A stretch of 64,000 nucleotides of DNA from Amycolatopsis dendrobii (GTDB lineage Bacteria > Actinomycetota > Actinomycetes > Mycobacteriales > Pseudonocardiaceae): the NCBI RefSeq assembly GCF_014145675.1, contig NZ_JACGZW010000007.1, positions 310,001-374,000 of the forward strand, given 5' to 3'. Shown piece after piece: positions 10,282-18,114 of this stretch. The first letter of the stretch is position 1. The number at the start of each line of letters is the position of its first letter. The notes below the pieces were generated by a model that was not told the DNA's origin, did not search any database, and was given only the letters and a program-made list of their open reading frames with translations. The position numbers were made by a program, and so were the translations under genes.

Positions 10282-11688
10282 TCACCCGCAGAATTCGCCC
10301 CGCGGTGGTGTGACGCCACTCACCAGGTACCGGGCCTCGGCGCTCCGCACGCATTCGGAGTTGAGCAGTCCGGTGTGGCCGTCGGAGAGGTACGTGAGCA
10401 GCACCGATCCGTCGATGCTCGCGGCGAGCCCGTGTGCCCATGGCAACGGCGTCGCCGGGTCGTGCGCACCGCCGACGACGAGGATCGGCGGCGCTCCGTG
10501 CACCGGATGCGGCTGCGGCGGGTTCAGCGCGGGCAGCGGCCAGCCGGTGCAGCCCGCGCCGATGTCCCAGTACTCGCTGTAGCGCCAACTGTGCGGGGCG
10601 ACCGCGCGGATCACCCGGGCGGTCGCGCGCAGGTCCGCGAGCCCGGTGAACGGCGACGGGAAGTCCTGGCAGCCGATCGAGCGGTACGCGCCATAGGTGT
10701 CACTCGCGAACGACGAGTTGGTCGCGAGCGCGCTCGCGTCCGGGTCCGCCAGCGCGCGGCCCAGTGCCGGCCACTCGGCTGGAAGATAGAGGTGTCCGTA
10801 CGCGCCGGAGGCCAGCTCCTCGCCGGTCGCCTTGCGGCCCAACACTTTCGCGTACGCGCCGTGGGTGACGAGGTCGTCGTAGCGGGCGAGCGCGTTCTTG
10901 CCGTGCAGCGCGCACTCCGGCGAGCGGTCGCACCACGCGGCGAACCGCAGCAAGGCGTCCTCGGTGGCAGCGGCCTCCTCGACCATCGCCTGCCGCGTCG
11001 GCCGGGCATGGTCGACCGCGCCGTCGAGCACCATCGTGCGCACCCGGTCCGGATGCTTCGACGCGTAGACCGCGCCCAGTTCGGTGCCGTACGAGACGCC
11101 GAGCCAGGAGATCTTCCGCTCGCCGAGCGCGCCGCGGATCGCGTCGATGTCGTCGGCGGCGCTTTGGGTGTCGACGTGCCCGAGCATCGGGCCGGTCTTG
11201 GCCAGACAGTCCTCGCCTGCCGCGCGGTTGTGCGCGACGAAGGCGTCGTACTGCTGGCGCGTGCTGGGGAAGAGGCCGATCTTCGGGTCGTACAGCTTCG
11301 CCTGGGCACAGCTGATCTTCGGATCGCTGAACCACACGCCACGCGGGTCGAAGCCGATGATGTCGAAGCGGTCGCGCAACGGTTTCCGTGCCGAGCCGAT
11401 GACCTTGGTGTCGAGTCCGCCGAAGCGCACGAAGCCGACTCCGGATCCGCCCGGCCCGCCCGGATTGACCAGCAGCGAACCGACCCGATGCCGCTGGTCG
11501 GCCGCGGGCAGCCGGGTGAGCGCGATGTGCGCCGTGCCGGTTTCCGGATGAGCACGGTCGATCGGCACCTCGATCTGGCTGCACTGCGCGGTCGGTTCCT
11601 GGTCGGTCCCGCACGGCGTCCAGGTCAATGCCGGGGTTGGTGCGCTGACCAGCGGAAGCAGGGTCAGCACGGCAGCGGCCAGGTTCAT
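10282..11688 (-). CDS. Secreted S33 alpha/beta hydrolase (tripeptidyl aminopeptidase-like)
   Basis: The 468-residue protein starts with a short hydrophobic signal peptide (MNLAAAVLTLLPLVSA). It shows the oxyanion segment NPGGPGGSGVGF, the nucleophile motif GVSYG, and a C-terminal TAP-like domain with the acid in GGAHDPATP and the catalytic His in SDGHTG. This layout matches Streptomyces SlpD/SlpE and tripeptidyl aminopeptidase, which trim N-terminal peptides outside the cell. Its start overlaps the previous small gene as ATGA. With the DUF4097 protein upstream it forms a three-gene operon of exported proteins. Confidence 0.88.
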   Translation of the reverse strand: MNLAAAVLTLLPLVSAPTPALTWTPCGTDQEPTAQCSQIEVPIDRAHPETGTAHIALTRLPAADQRHRVGSLLVNPGGPGGSGVGFVRFGGLDTKVIGSARKPLRDRFDIIGFDPRGVWFSDPKISCAQAKLYDPKIGLFPSTRQQYDAFVAHNRAAGEDCLAKTGPMLGHVDTQSAADDIDAIRGALGERKISWLGVSYGTELGAVYASKHPDRVRTMVLDGAVDHARPTRQAMVEEAAATEDALLRFAAWCDRSPECALHGKNALARYDDLVTHGAYAKVLGRKATGEELASGAYGHLYLPAEWPALGRALADPDASALATNSSFASDTYGAYRSIGCQDFPSPFTGLADLRATARVIRAVAPHSWRYSEYWDIGAGCTGWPLPALNPPQPHPVHGAPPILVVGGAHDPATPLPWAHGLAASIDGSVLLTYLSDGHTGLLNSECVRSAEARYLVSGVTPPRGEFCG

Positions 11689-11903
11689 GCCCGGCGCACC
11701 TGCGCCGCCCGGTCGTCGGCCGCGGTGCGGAGCACGACCGTCTCCGCGTTCCGGACGACCCCTTGCTGCACCGGGATTTCCACCACCGCGACCGGCGTCG
11801 TGGCCTGCGGTTCAGGCGAGTGGCCGATCGCCGCGGTGATCGCGAACGCCCCCACCGCGCCCGCCAGCACCGCGGCCAGCAGCCGCGTTTCGAGTTTTCG
11901 CAT
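11685..11903 (-). CDS. Small signal-anchored hypothetical protein
   Basis: This 72-residue protein has a basic N terminus (MRKLETR) and one hydrophobic segment (LLAAVLAGAVGAFAITAAI), so it is either membrane-anchored or secreted. The rest is short and has no recognisable domain. It sits between the DUF4097 gene and the peptidase, overlapping the latter by 4 bp. GGGGAG lies upstream, somewhat far from the ATG. The role is unknown. Confidence 0.6.
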   Translation of the reverse strand: MRKLETRLLAAVLAGAVGAFAITAAIGHSPEPQATTPVAVVEIPVQQGVVRNAETVVLRTAADDRAAQVRRA

Positions 11904-11922
11904 GATGTGTCTGTTCTCCCCT

Positions 11923-12699
11923 TCAGACGGCCTTGACGGTGACGCTGCCGCTGTCCGTGTTCAGCTCGAGCGTCTTCGCGTCCGGACCTGAGTTCTGCGG
12001 AATGTCGATGCTGCGGCGACCGCTCTCGCTGCTGCCGGTGACCTGGTAGGACCCGGTGCGCGGCACGGACACCTCGACGCGGCCGGAATCGGCCTGCGCC
12101 TTGACGTTGCTGGGCTGGGTCAGCGTGAGCTCGATCCGCCCGCTGCCCGCCGAGACGTCGACCGGCCCGCGCAGCCCGTCGCCCTCGATCCGGCCGGACT
12201 GGCTGTGCACCTGCACCTCGCCGACGTTGTGCAGTTCCGTCGAGCCGCTGTCCATCCGGAGCTTGACCGGGCCCGCGACGTCCTGCATCCGAGCCTGCCC
12301 GGAATCGGCGGTGACGTCGACGCTGCCGACGCCCGCGAAGTCCAGCGTGCCGGAGTCGGAGCTGCCCGTGACCGGAATGCCTGCCGGGACGATCAGTTCC
12401 ATGTCGGCGGTGCAGTTGCGCCCGCAGTCGACGATGACGAGCTGGTCGCCCTCGACGCGGTAAGCGTCGCCGGGTTCGCCGCTGAAGTGGTAGCGAAGCG
12501 TCTGGTGCACGCGAGCCGCGCCGGCTGCCGTGCGGATGCGCACGTCGCCGGAACCGTTCTCCAGCTTCACCCCGCGGATCTCCTGCGTCAGCGTCGCGTC
12601 CCGCGAAACCGTGGAACCGAACCCCCACCCGCCGAACCCGATCGCCACCCCAACGCCGATCACCGCGATGCCGGCCACTGCCAGAAGCGGGCGTGCCAT
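11923..12699 (-). CDS. DUF4097 beta-strand repeat protein (membrane-anchored)
   Basis: The 258-residue protein has an N-terminal hydrophobic anchor (PLLAVAGIAVIGVGVAIGF) followed by repeated short beta strands with the recurring pattern D/S-SG (SSDSGTLDF, TADSGQARM, RMDSGSTEL, HSQSGRIEG, QADSGRVEV, NTDSGSVTV), typical of DUF4097 adhesin-like folds. Two cysteines (DCGRNC) are near residue 90. The ATG at 12699 follows AGGGGAA; the longer frame to 12720 lacks a ribosome binding site. Function is unknown. It is first in the operon with a small protein and a secreted peptidase. Confidence 0.82.
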   Translation of the reverse strand: MARPLLAVAGIAVIGVGVAIGFGGWGFGSTVSRDATLTQEIRGVKLENGSGDVRIRTAAGAARVHQTLRYHFSGEPGDAYRVEGDQLVIVDCGRNCTADMELIVPAGIPVTGSSDSGTLDFAGVGSVDVTADSGQARMQDVAGPVKLRMDSGSTELHNVGEVQVHSQSGRIEGDGLRGPVDVSAGSGRIELTLTQPSNVKAQADSGRVEVSVPRTGSYQVTGSSESGRRSIDIPQNSGPDAKTLELNTDSGSVTVKAV

Positions 12700-12861
12700 G
12701 TCAGTTCCCCTCAGTACCACTCTCGGCTGTCTGGAAAGACGTTAGAAGGTGCGGGCCCCCGGGGACATCCGGTAAACCCCCCGAAACATCCCTGAGGCGG
12801 CGGCGCTCAACCCGGGGTCTTAACCTGGCGGCCGGAGAGCCCCGTTGATCAGGAGGAACCC

Positions 12862-13401
12862 ATGCCCCAGCCGCCCAATCCCTACGACTACCTGCCGTCG
12901 GTTCCCTCGTTCACCCTGCGCAGCACGGACATCGCCGACGGCGAGACCCTGGCCCAGCCGCACCTGTCGGGCATCTTCGGCGCCGGCGGCGAGGACCGCT
13001 CGCCGCAGCTGGCGTGGGAAGGCTTCCCGGAGGGCACCCGCAGCTTCGCGATCACGGTGTACGACCCGGACGCCCCGACCGCCAGCGGTTTCTGGCACTG
13101 GGCGGTGTTCAACATCCCGGCCTCGGTGACTTCGCTCGAGGGCGGCGCTGGTGACTCCGCGGGGTCGGGACTGCCTTCGGGCGCGGTCTCGCTGAAGGGG
13201 GACGGCGGGGTGAAGCAGTACCTTGGCGCCGCACCGCCTCCCGGACACGGGCCGCACCGGTACTTCTTCGTGGTGCACGCGCTGGACGTGGAAACGCTGG
13301 AGGTTCCGGAGGACGCTACGCCCGCGTTCCTGGGATTCAACATGTTCGGCCACACGCTCGGGCGGGCCACGTTGGTGCCGGTTTACGAGAACAAGGGCTG
13401 A
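12862..13401 (+). CDS. YbhB/YbcL-type PEBP family protein
   Basis: The 179-residue protein belongs to the phosphatidylethanolamine-binding (Raf kinase inhibitor-like) family. It shows the family strands SPQLAWEGFPEGTRSFAITV, YDPDAPTASGFWHWAVFNIP and the GPHRYFFVVHAL motif, all around the anion-binding pocket. The AGGAGG box before the ATG is strong. Bacterial members have no settled function. A NUDIX gene follows closely and is probably co-transcribed. Confidence 0.9.
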   Translation: MPQPPNPYDYLPSVPSFTLRSTDIADGETLAQPHLSGIFGAGGEDRSPQLAWEGFPEGTRSFAITVYDPDAPTASGFWHWAVFNIPASVTSLEGGAGDSAGSGLPSGAVSLKGDGGVKQYLGAAPPPGHGPHRYFFVVHALDVETLEVPEDATPAFLGFNMFGHTLGRATLVPVYENKG

Positions 13402-13409
13402 GTTCGGCC

Positions 13410-13907
13410 ATGGCGGAGCCGACGGTGGAGGTTGCGGACGGCGTGGTCTTTCCGCAACCTCTGCCCGACACCGCGGGCGGAGTGGTCCTCGGCGCCGACG
13501 GACGCGCGTTCGTGCAGTTCCGCAGCCCGGACCGGCCGCGGTATCCGAGCACGTGGGACGTCGTGAGCGGCCACCTCGAACCGGGCGAGACGACGCTGGA
13601 CGCGCTCGCCCGCGAGGTCTTCGAGGAAACCGGCTGGCGGCTGCGCCGCGTGGCAGGGAACCTCGGCCGCCACCGCTGGCCGCTCGACGACGGCGAAGAG
13701 ATCGGCGATTTCTACCTGATCGAGGTCGAGGGCGACCTCGCCCGCCCAGTCCTGGAATGGGACAAGCACCCGCACAGCGCCTGGTTCGGCAAGGAAGACC
13801 TGGACCGGCTGCTGGTGAACTGCGCACCCGGCGACACCTTGATCCGGGACGTCGTGGCCGCCGCCCTCTCCGTCCACAATGGATCTACCGGAGAGACTCC
13901 CGGTTGA
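13410..13907 (+). CDS. NUDIX hydrolase
   Basis: The 165-residue protein carries a complete NUDIX box (GHLEPGETTLDALAREVF followed by EETGW), which binds Mg2+ and cleaves nucleoside diphosphates linked to another group. The rest is one compact NUDIX fold. The substrate cannot be read from sequence. It starts 8 bp after the PEBP gene, and its 3' end overlaps the convergent GNAT gene by 23 bp. Confidence 0.92.
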   Translation: MAEPTVEVADGVVFPQPLPDTAGGVVLGADGRAFVQFRSPDRPRYPSTWDVVSGHLEPGETTLDALAREVFEETGWRLRRVAGNLGRHRWPLDDGEEIGDFYLIEVEGDLARPVLEWDKHPHSAWFGKEDLDRLLVNCAPGDTLIRDVVAAALSVHNGSTGETPG

Positions 13908-14334
13908 CCCCCTCGCGTTCGAGGAACCGGCCCTTCGTGTGCTCCTCGAACCCGAACTGCCGGTACAACCCGTGTGCGTCCGCCGTGTGCAGCATCCACC
14001 GGAACTGCGCGCCCGGCCCGTGGTCGATCATCTCGCGCACGAGTTCCTTGCCCAATCCGCTTCCGCGCGCGGACTCGACCACGAACACGTCGCCGAGATA
14101 CGCCGAGGTCACTCCGTCGGAGAAGGCTCGCGCGAATCCGACCTGCCGTCCGTCCGCGCGCGAGTAGGCCCCGACGACCCGCCACGATCCGGCGATCGCC
14201 GCTTCCACCTGTTCCCGCGTCCGCCAACGGCCCCAATAAGCCTCGGTGGAAAGGAATTCCCACAGCACGTCGAGGTCGAGCCGCTCCCGCCGGTCGTCGA
14301 CCTCGTATTCACCCACGACCCTCATGCCCGGCAA
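13885..14334 (-). CDS. GNAT family N-acetyltransferase
   Basis: The 149-residue protein has the GNAT acetyl-CoA loop (ESARGSGLGKELV) after strand VGFARAFSDG and YLGDVFVVE, and the C-terminal ADAHGLYRQFGFEE motif. It resembles the single-domain yjdJ/PhnO-like acetyltransferases with unknown acceptor. The start is either the ATG at 14334 or the one at 14325. It converges on the NUDIX gene. Confidence 0.88.
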   Translation of the reverse strand: MPGMRVVGEYEVDDRRERLDLDVLWEFLSTEAYWGRWRTREQVEAAIAGSWRVVGAYSRADGRQVGFARAFSDGVTSAYLGDVFVVESARGSGLGKELVREMIDHGPGAQFRWMLHTADAHGLYRQFGFEEHTKGRFLEREGVNRESLR

Positions 14335-14368
14335 GCTAGCCGACCGGGTCCCGGTAACTCCACCGAAT

Positions 14369-14929
14369 TCAAGCGGGCTTGAGCAGATAGTCCACCACCG
14401 GCCGCAACTCCTCCGCGGACGGCGGCTCGTCGTCGATCAGCCCCTGGATCAGCAACCCGTCGATTCCCGCGAGGAACACCCGGAACGCGACCTCGTCGTC
14501 GTGCCGGACCATCGAGGTCAACACATCCAGCCAGCGCCGCGCGGCGGGGCGCAGCTCCGGTTTGCGCGCGGCCAGCAGGTACAGCTCGTACTCCGCCATC
14601 GTGCGGCCCCGGCGCGGCCCGAGCGCCTCCGCGAGCAGGCCAGCGACCTCTTCCGCACCGCGGCTGCCGCGCGAGCGGGCGCGGTCGATCATCCAGTACA
14701 CCTCGGTCGCCATGTCGCGCGCGCACGAAATGAGCGTCGCCACGAGCAGGTCGTCCAACGAGGAGAAGTGATAGGTCGTGGACGTCGTCGGCACGCCCGC
14801 TTCGGCCGCGACCGTGCGGTGTGTGACCCCGGCGACGCCGTCGCGTTCGATCACCCGCAGGGTCGCTTCGATGATCTCCGTGCGCCGCTTCTCGCCGCGG
14901 GCCTTGCGGCCGTCGGTCTGGATTTTCAC
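14369..14929 (-). CDS. TetR-family regulator of the adjacent SMR pump
   Basis: The 186-residue protein begins at a GTG overlapping the SMR stop codon as GTGA. It has a TetR helix-turn-helix (VTHRTVAAEAGVPTTSTTYHF) and a helical effector domain. Because it is translationally coupled to the small multidrug transporter, it most likely controls that pump and itself. The AT-rich segment just upstream of the SMR gene (about 15253-15290) is where its operator would lie, but no clean palindrome stands out. Confidence 0.88.
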   Translation of the reverse strand: MKIQTDGRKARGEKRRTEIIEATLRVIERDGVAGVTHRTVAAEAGVPTTSTTYHFSSLDDLLVATLISCARDMATEVYWMIDRARSRGSRGAEEVAGLLAEALGPRRGRTMAEYELYLLAARKPELRPAARRWLDVLTSMVRHDDEVAFRVFLAGIDGLLIQGLIDDEPPSAEELRPVVDYLLKPA

Positions 14930-15252
14930 GACTGGCTCCCGACCTCGATGAGCACCACCCCGCCGATCACGAGCACCAGCCCGGAGATCACCGCGAGGTT
15001 GATCGGCTCCTTCAGGAACAGCACGCCGACCAGCGCGACCAGCGCCACGCCCGCCGCCGCCCAGATCGCGTAGGCCACCCCGATCGGCAGCCCGAGCTTG
15101 AGCACCCGCGACAGCGCGAAGAACGCCAGCCCGTACCCGAGGACCACCAGGATCGACGGCGTCACCTTGGCGAAGCCCTCGGAGAGTTTGAGCGAGACGG
15201 TAGCGGTCACTTCTGCGGCGATGGCCAAAGCGAGGTACAAGTAAGCACCCAT
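14926..15252 (-). CDS. Small multidrug resistance (SMR) transporter
   Basis: The 108-residue protein has four hydrophobic helices and the essential membrane-embedded Glu14 (LAIAAEVTATVSLK), the residue that binds both protons and drug in EmrE. The motifs YAIWAAAGVALV and FLKEPINLAVISGLVLVIGG match the family. It works as an antiparallel dimer exporting cationic compounds. It is the first gene of a two-gene unit with a TetR regulator. Confidence 0.93.
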   Translation of the reverse strand: MGAYLYLALAIAAEVTATVSLKLSEGFAKVTPSILVVLGYGLAFFALSRVLKLGLPIGVAYAIWAAAGVALVALVGVLFLKEPINLAVISGLVLVIGGVVLIEVGSQS

Positions 15253-15335
15253 AGCTAACTAAATTACCTGAACGATCGTCCCACTTGCTAGCGAGGCGTG
15301 CACCACATCGGTGGGACTTGGGGCCGCCACACCGG

Positions 15336-15349
15336 TTACCCATCAGTAA
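15336..15349. promoter_or_regulatory. TTAC-N6-GTAA operator upstream of etfD
   Basis: The sequence TTACCCATCAGTAA lies 73-86 bp upstream of the etfD start. The same design, including the CAGTAA end, occurs twice upstream of fadE5 (38290-38303 and 38314-38327). A TetR-type fatty-acid regulator is the likely ligand; the regulator is not in this window. Confidence 0.65.
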
Positions 15350-15421
15350 GAAGCGTTACCCTGCTCGGCACCGGCGCGCTCGCGCGGCGGCACCACCACA
15401 CCGGACGAAAGGCACCCGACG

Positions 15422-17713
15422 ATGGGCGCTGTACAGCTGACGCTCGGGGGGATCTCCGTCCTCCTGGGCATCGTCGCCTGGGGAATGTTCATCGCGACCA
15501 TTGCCCGCTTCGTGCGGGTGATCAAGCTCGGCCAGCCGGACGCGACCCGCAACGGCCCGTTCCTGCCGCGCTTGATGACCCTGATCAAGGAGTTCGCGGC
15601 ACACACCCGCATGGCGAAGTTCCGCCAGGTCGCCCCGTGGCACTGGCTGGTCATGTGGGGCTTCCTGATCGGGTCGCTCGCGCTGTTCGAGGCCTACGGC
15701 GAGGTGTTCGTCCCGACCTGGGGCTGGCCGATCCTCGAGGACTGGTCGCTGTGGAGCCTCCTGATGGAGCTGCTCGGCGTCGGCACGGTCGTCGGCGGCG
15801 TCGCGCTCGCGATCATCCGGCAGCTGAACCACCCGCGCCGGGCCGACCGGCTGTCGCGGTTCGCGGGCTCGAACTTCAAGTGGGCCTACTTCGTCGAGGC
15901 CGTGGTGATCGTCGAGGGCATCGGCATCATCGGCGTGCGCGCGGGCAAGGCCGCGATGCACGTCCACGAGACGCCGACCTGGGCCGCGTTCGTGTCGAAC
16001 CCGCTCAGCGAGCTGCTGCCCTCGAGCGCGGCGCTGGTGTCGGTGTTCGCCTTCATCAAGCTGATGAGCGCCACGGTCTGGCTGATCGTCGTGGCCCGCA
16101 CGATGACCATGGGCATCGCCTGGCACCGGTTCAGCGCGTTCTTCAACATCTACTTCAAGCGCGAGGCGGACGGCGGCGTCGCGCTCGGCAAGGTCAAGCC
16201 GATGATGAGCAAGGGCAAGGTGCTCGACCTCGAAGAGGCGGACCCGGACGAGGACACCTTCGGCGTCGGCGCGATCGAGGACTTCAGCTGGAAGGGCTGG
16301 CTGGACTTCTCCACCTGCACCGAATGCGGCCGTTGCCAGTCGCAGTGCCCGGCGTGGAACACCGGCAAGCCGCTGTCGCCGAAATTGCTCATCACGCAGC
16401 TTCGCGACCACGCCTACGCGAAGGCTCCATACCTGCTCGCGGGCGGCAAGCGCGACATGGCCGGCGACGAGGTCGGCTTGTCCGGCGACAACATGTACGC
16501 GGGCATCGACGTCCTCGCGATCGCTGAGTCGCAGAAGGCGCTCGTCGGCGACGACGGCGGCGTCATCGACCCGGACGTGCTGTGGTCCTGCACTTCCTGC
16601 GGCGCCTGCGTCGAGCAGTGCCCGGTCGACATCGAGCACGTCGACCACATCGTCGACATGCGCCGCTACCAGGTGATGATCGAGTCGTCGTTCCCCACGG
16701 AGCTGAACGGCATGTTCAAGAACCTGGAGAACAAGGGCAACCCGTGGGGCCAGAACGCCAAGGACCGGCTGCAGTGGACCGAAGACCTCGACTTCGAGGT
16801 CCCGGTCTTCGACGGCGACCTCGGCGACGCGGAGTACCTGTTCTGGGTCGGCTGCGCCGGCGCGTTCGAGGACCGCGCGAAGAAGACCACGCGCGCGGTT
16901 GCCGAGCTGCTGCACATCGCGGGCGTCAAGTACACCGTGCTCGGCTCGGAGGAGTCCTGCACCGGTGACCCGGCTCGCCGCGCGGGCAACGAGTTCCTGT
17001 TCCAGATGCTGGCGCAGCAGAACGTCGAGGTGCTGAACTCGGTGTTCGAGGGCCGGGAACGCAAGGCGCGCAAGGTGGTCGTCACCTGTGCGCACTGCTT
17101 CAACACCCTCGCCAACGAGTACCCGGAGCTGGGCGGCCAGTTCGACGTCGTGCACCACACGCAGCTGCTGAACCGCCTGGTGCGGGAGAAGCACCTGACG
17201 CCGGTCGCGCCGGTCGCCGAGGACGTCACCTACCACGACCCCTGCTACCTGGGCCGGCACAACAAGGTCTACGACGCACCGCGCGAGCTCGTCGGCGCGT
17301 CCGGTGCGCAGCTGCGCGAAATGCCGCGGCACGGCGACCGCTCGATGTGCTGCGGCGCGGGCGGCGCGCGGATGTGGATGGAAGAGAAGATCGGCAAGCG
17401 GATCAACGTCGAGCGCGTGGACGAGGCGCTCGGCACCGCTCCGTCGAAGATCGCCACCGGCTGCCCGTTCTGCCGCGTGATGCTCACCGACGGCGTCACC
17501 TCGCGCCAGAGCGACGGCATGGCGAGCGAGAAGGTCGAGGTCGTGGACGTCGCGCAGCTGCTGCTCACCGCGGTGAAGCGCAAGCCGGAACCGGCGTTGG
17601 TCGCCTCGGGCGCGCCCTCGCTGGACGAATCGGACGCGGAGCTGTCGGCCAAGCCGGACGTTCCGACCGACGAGAAGCCGACCGGAACGCCGTTGCCCGA
17701 GGGCGACGACTGA
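15422..17713 (+). CDS. etfD: EtfD-like membrane iron-sulfur oxidoreductase
   Basis: The 763-residue protein starts with about six membrane helices (residues 1-235, narG-gamma/DUF-like). A ferredoxin module follows with two 4Fe-4S motifs, CTECGRCQSQCP near residue 300 and CTSCGACVEQCP near 390. Two CCG domains come next (VTCAHCFN near 557, DPCYLGRHN and MCCGAGGARM near 620-645), as in heterodisulfide reductase subunit D. This is the architecture of mycobacterial EtfD (Rv0338c), which is thought to accept electrons from ETF during fatty acid beta-oxidation and reduce menaquinone. The N-terminal part is somewhat shorter at the C-terminal tail than the mycobacterial protein. It stands alone, with a palindrome shared with fadE5 upstream and a strong terminator downstream. 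Confidence 0.88.
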   Translation: MGAVQLTLGGISVLLGIVAWGMFIATIARFVRVIKLGQPDATRNGPFLPRLMTLIKEFAAHTRMAKFRQVAPWHWLVMWGFLIGSLALFEAYGEVFVPTWGWPILEDWSLWSLLMELLGVGTVVGGVALAIIRQLNHPRRADRLSRFAGSNFKWAYFVEAVVIVEGIGIIGVRAGKAAMHVHETPTWAAFVSNPLSELLPSSAALVSVFAFIKLMSATVWLIVVARTMTMGIAWHRFSAFFNIYFKREADGGVALGKVKPMMSKGKVLDLEEADPDEDTFGVGAIEDFSWKGWLDFSTCTECGRCQSQCPAWNTGKPLSPKLLITQLRDHAYAKAPYLLAGGKRDMAGDEVGLSGDNMYAGIDVLAIAESQKALVGDDGGVIDPDVLWSCTSCGACVEQCPVDIEHVDHIVDMRRYQVMIESSFPTELNGMFKNLENKGNPWGQNAKDRLQWTEDLDFEVPVFDGDLGDAEYLFWVGCAGAFEDRAKKTTRAVAELLHIAGVKYTVLGSEESCTGDPARRAGNEFLFQMLAQQNVEVLNSVFEGRERKARKVVVTCAHCFNTLANEYPELGGQFDVVHHTQLLNRLVREKHLTPVAPVAEDVTYHDPCYLGRHNKVYDAPRELVGASGAQLREMPRHGDRSMCCGAGGARMWMEEKIGKRINVERVDEALGTAPSKIATGCPFCRVMLTDGVTSRQSDGMASEKVEVVDVAQLLLTAVKRKPEPALVASGAPSLDESDAELSAKPDVPTDEKPTGTPLPEGDD

Positions 17714-17728
17714 GGTTCTCCCTGACGA

Positions 17729-17760
17729 CGGCCCCTGGCATCCGCGGATGCCAGGGGCCG
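17729..17760 (+). terminator. Intrinsic terminator of etfD
   Basis: A perfect 32-bp palindrome with arms CGGCCCCTGGCATCC/GGATGCCAGGGGCCG and a 2-nt centre, followed by TTCTGTTT. It starts 16 bp after the etfD stop. Confidence 0.85.
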
Positions 17761-17846
17761 TTCTGTTTCACGCGGCCCGGGACATTTGCCAGTGCGGATG
17801 ATGATGTCCTGCTTGGCGACCAGTCCCTGGGGTCCGCCGGAAACCG

Positions 17847-18104
17847 GTGCGCGGCAACGGCTGGCTCGGGTTCGCGGTCAGCCTGATGGCAAGCACTGCG
17901 TTTCAGCTCGTCATGAAGGCGGATCTGGCTCCATGGCCGACTGTTGCCGTCATGCTGGCATTGGTGTCGTACAGCTGGGTCGGGTTGCCGAAAGCTTCCA
18001 ACGCGGGTTTCGCCGCGACAGTCGAACAGTCGGTGTTGGTCGCGGGCGTATTAGTCCTCGTCATCGCCGCTTGCAGCAGGCGGCGTACCCGGCAGTGCAG
18101 TTAG
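17847..18104 (+). CDS. Small hydrophobic protein (hypothetical)
   Basis: This 85-residue frame has three hydrophobic segments (WLGFAVSLMASTAF, VAVMLALVSYSWVG, VLVAGVLVLVIAACS) and a basic tail, so a small membrane protein is plausible. The GTG start has only a weak upstream GGAAA. It ends 11 bp before the CDF gene and runs in the same direction. No family is recognised. The call could be wrong, since the region is short and GC-rich. Confidence 0.4.
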   Translation: MRGNGWLGFAVSLMASTAFQLVMKADLAPWPTVAVMLALVSYSWVGLPKASNAGFAATVEQSVLVAGVLVLVIAACSRRRTRQCS

Positions 18105-18114
18105 TCTTTCCCGC

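Noticed and set aside
15356..17332. 658-residue minus-strand open frame
   Set aside because: It is antisense to etfD, which has iron-sulfur motifs and a terminator. The frame shows only Arg/His/Glu/Val-rich shadow composition.
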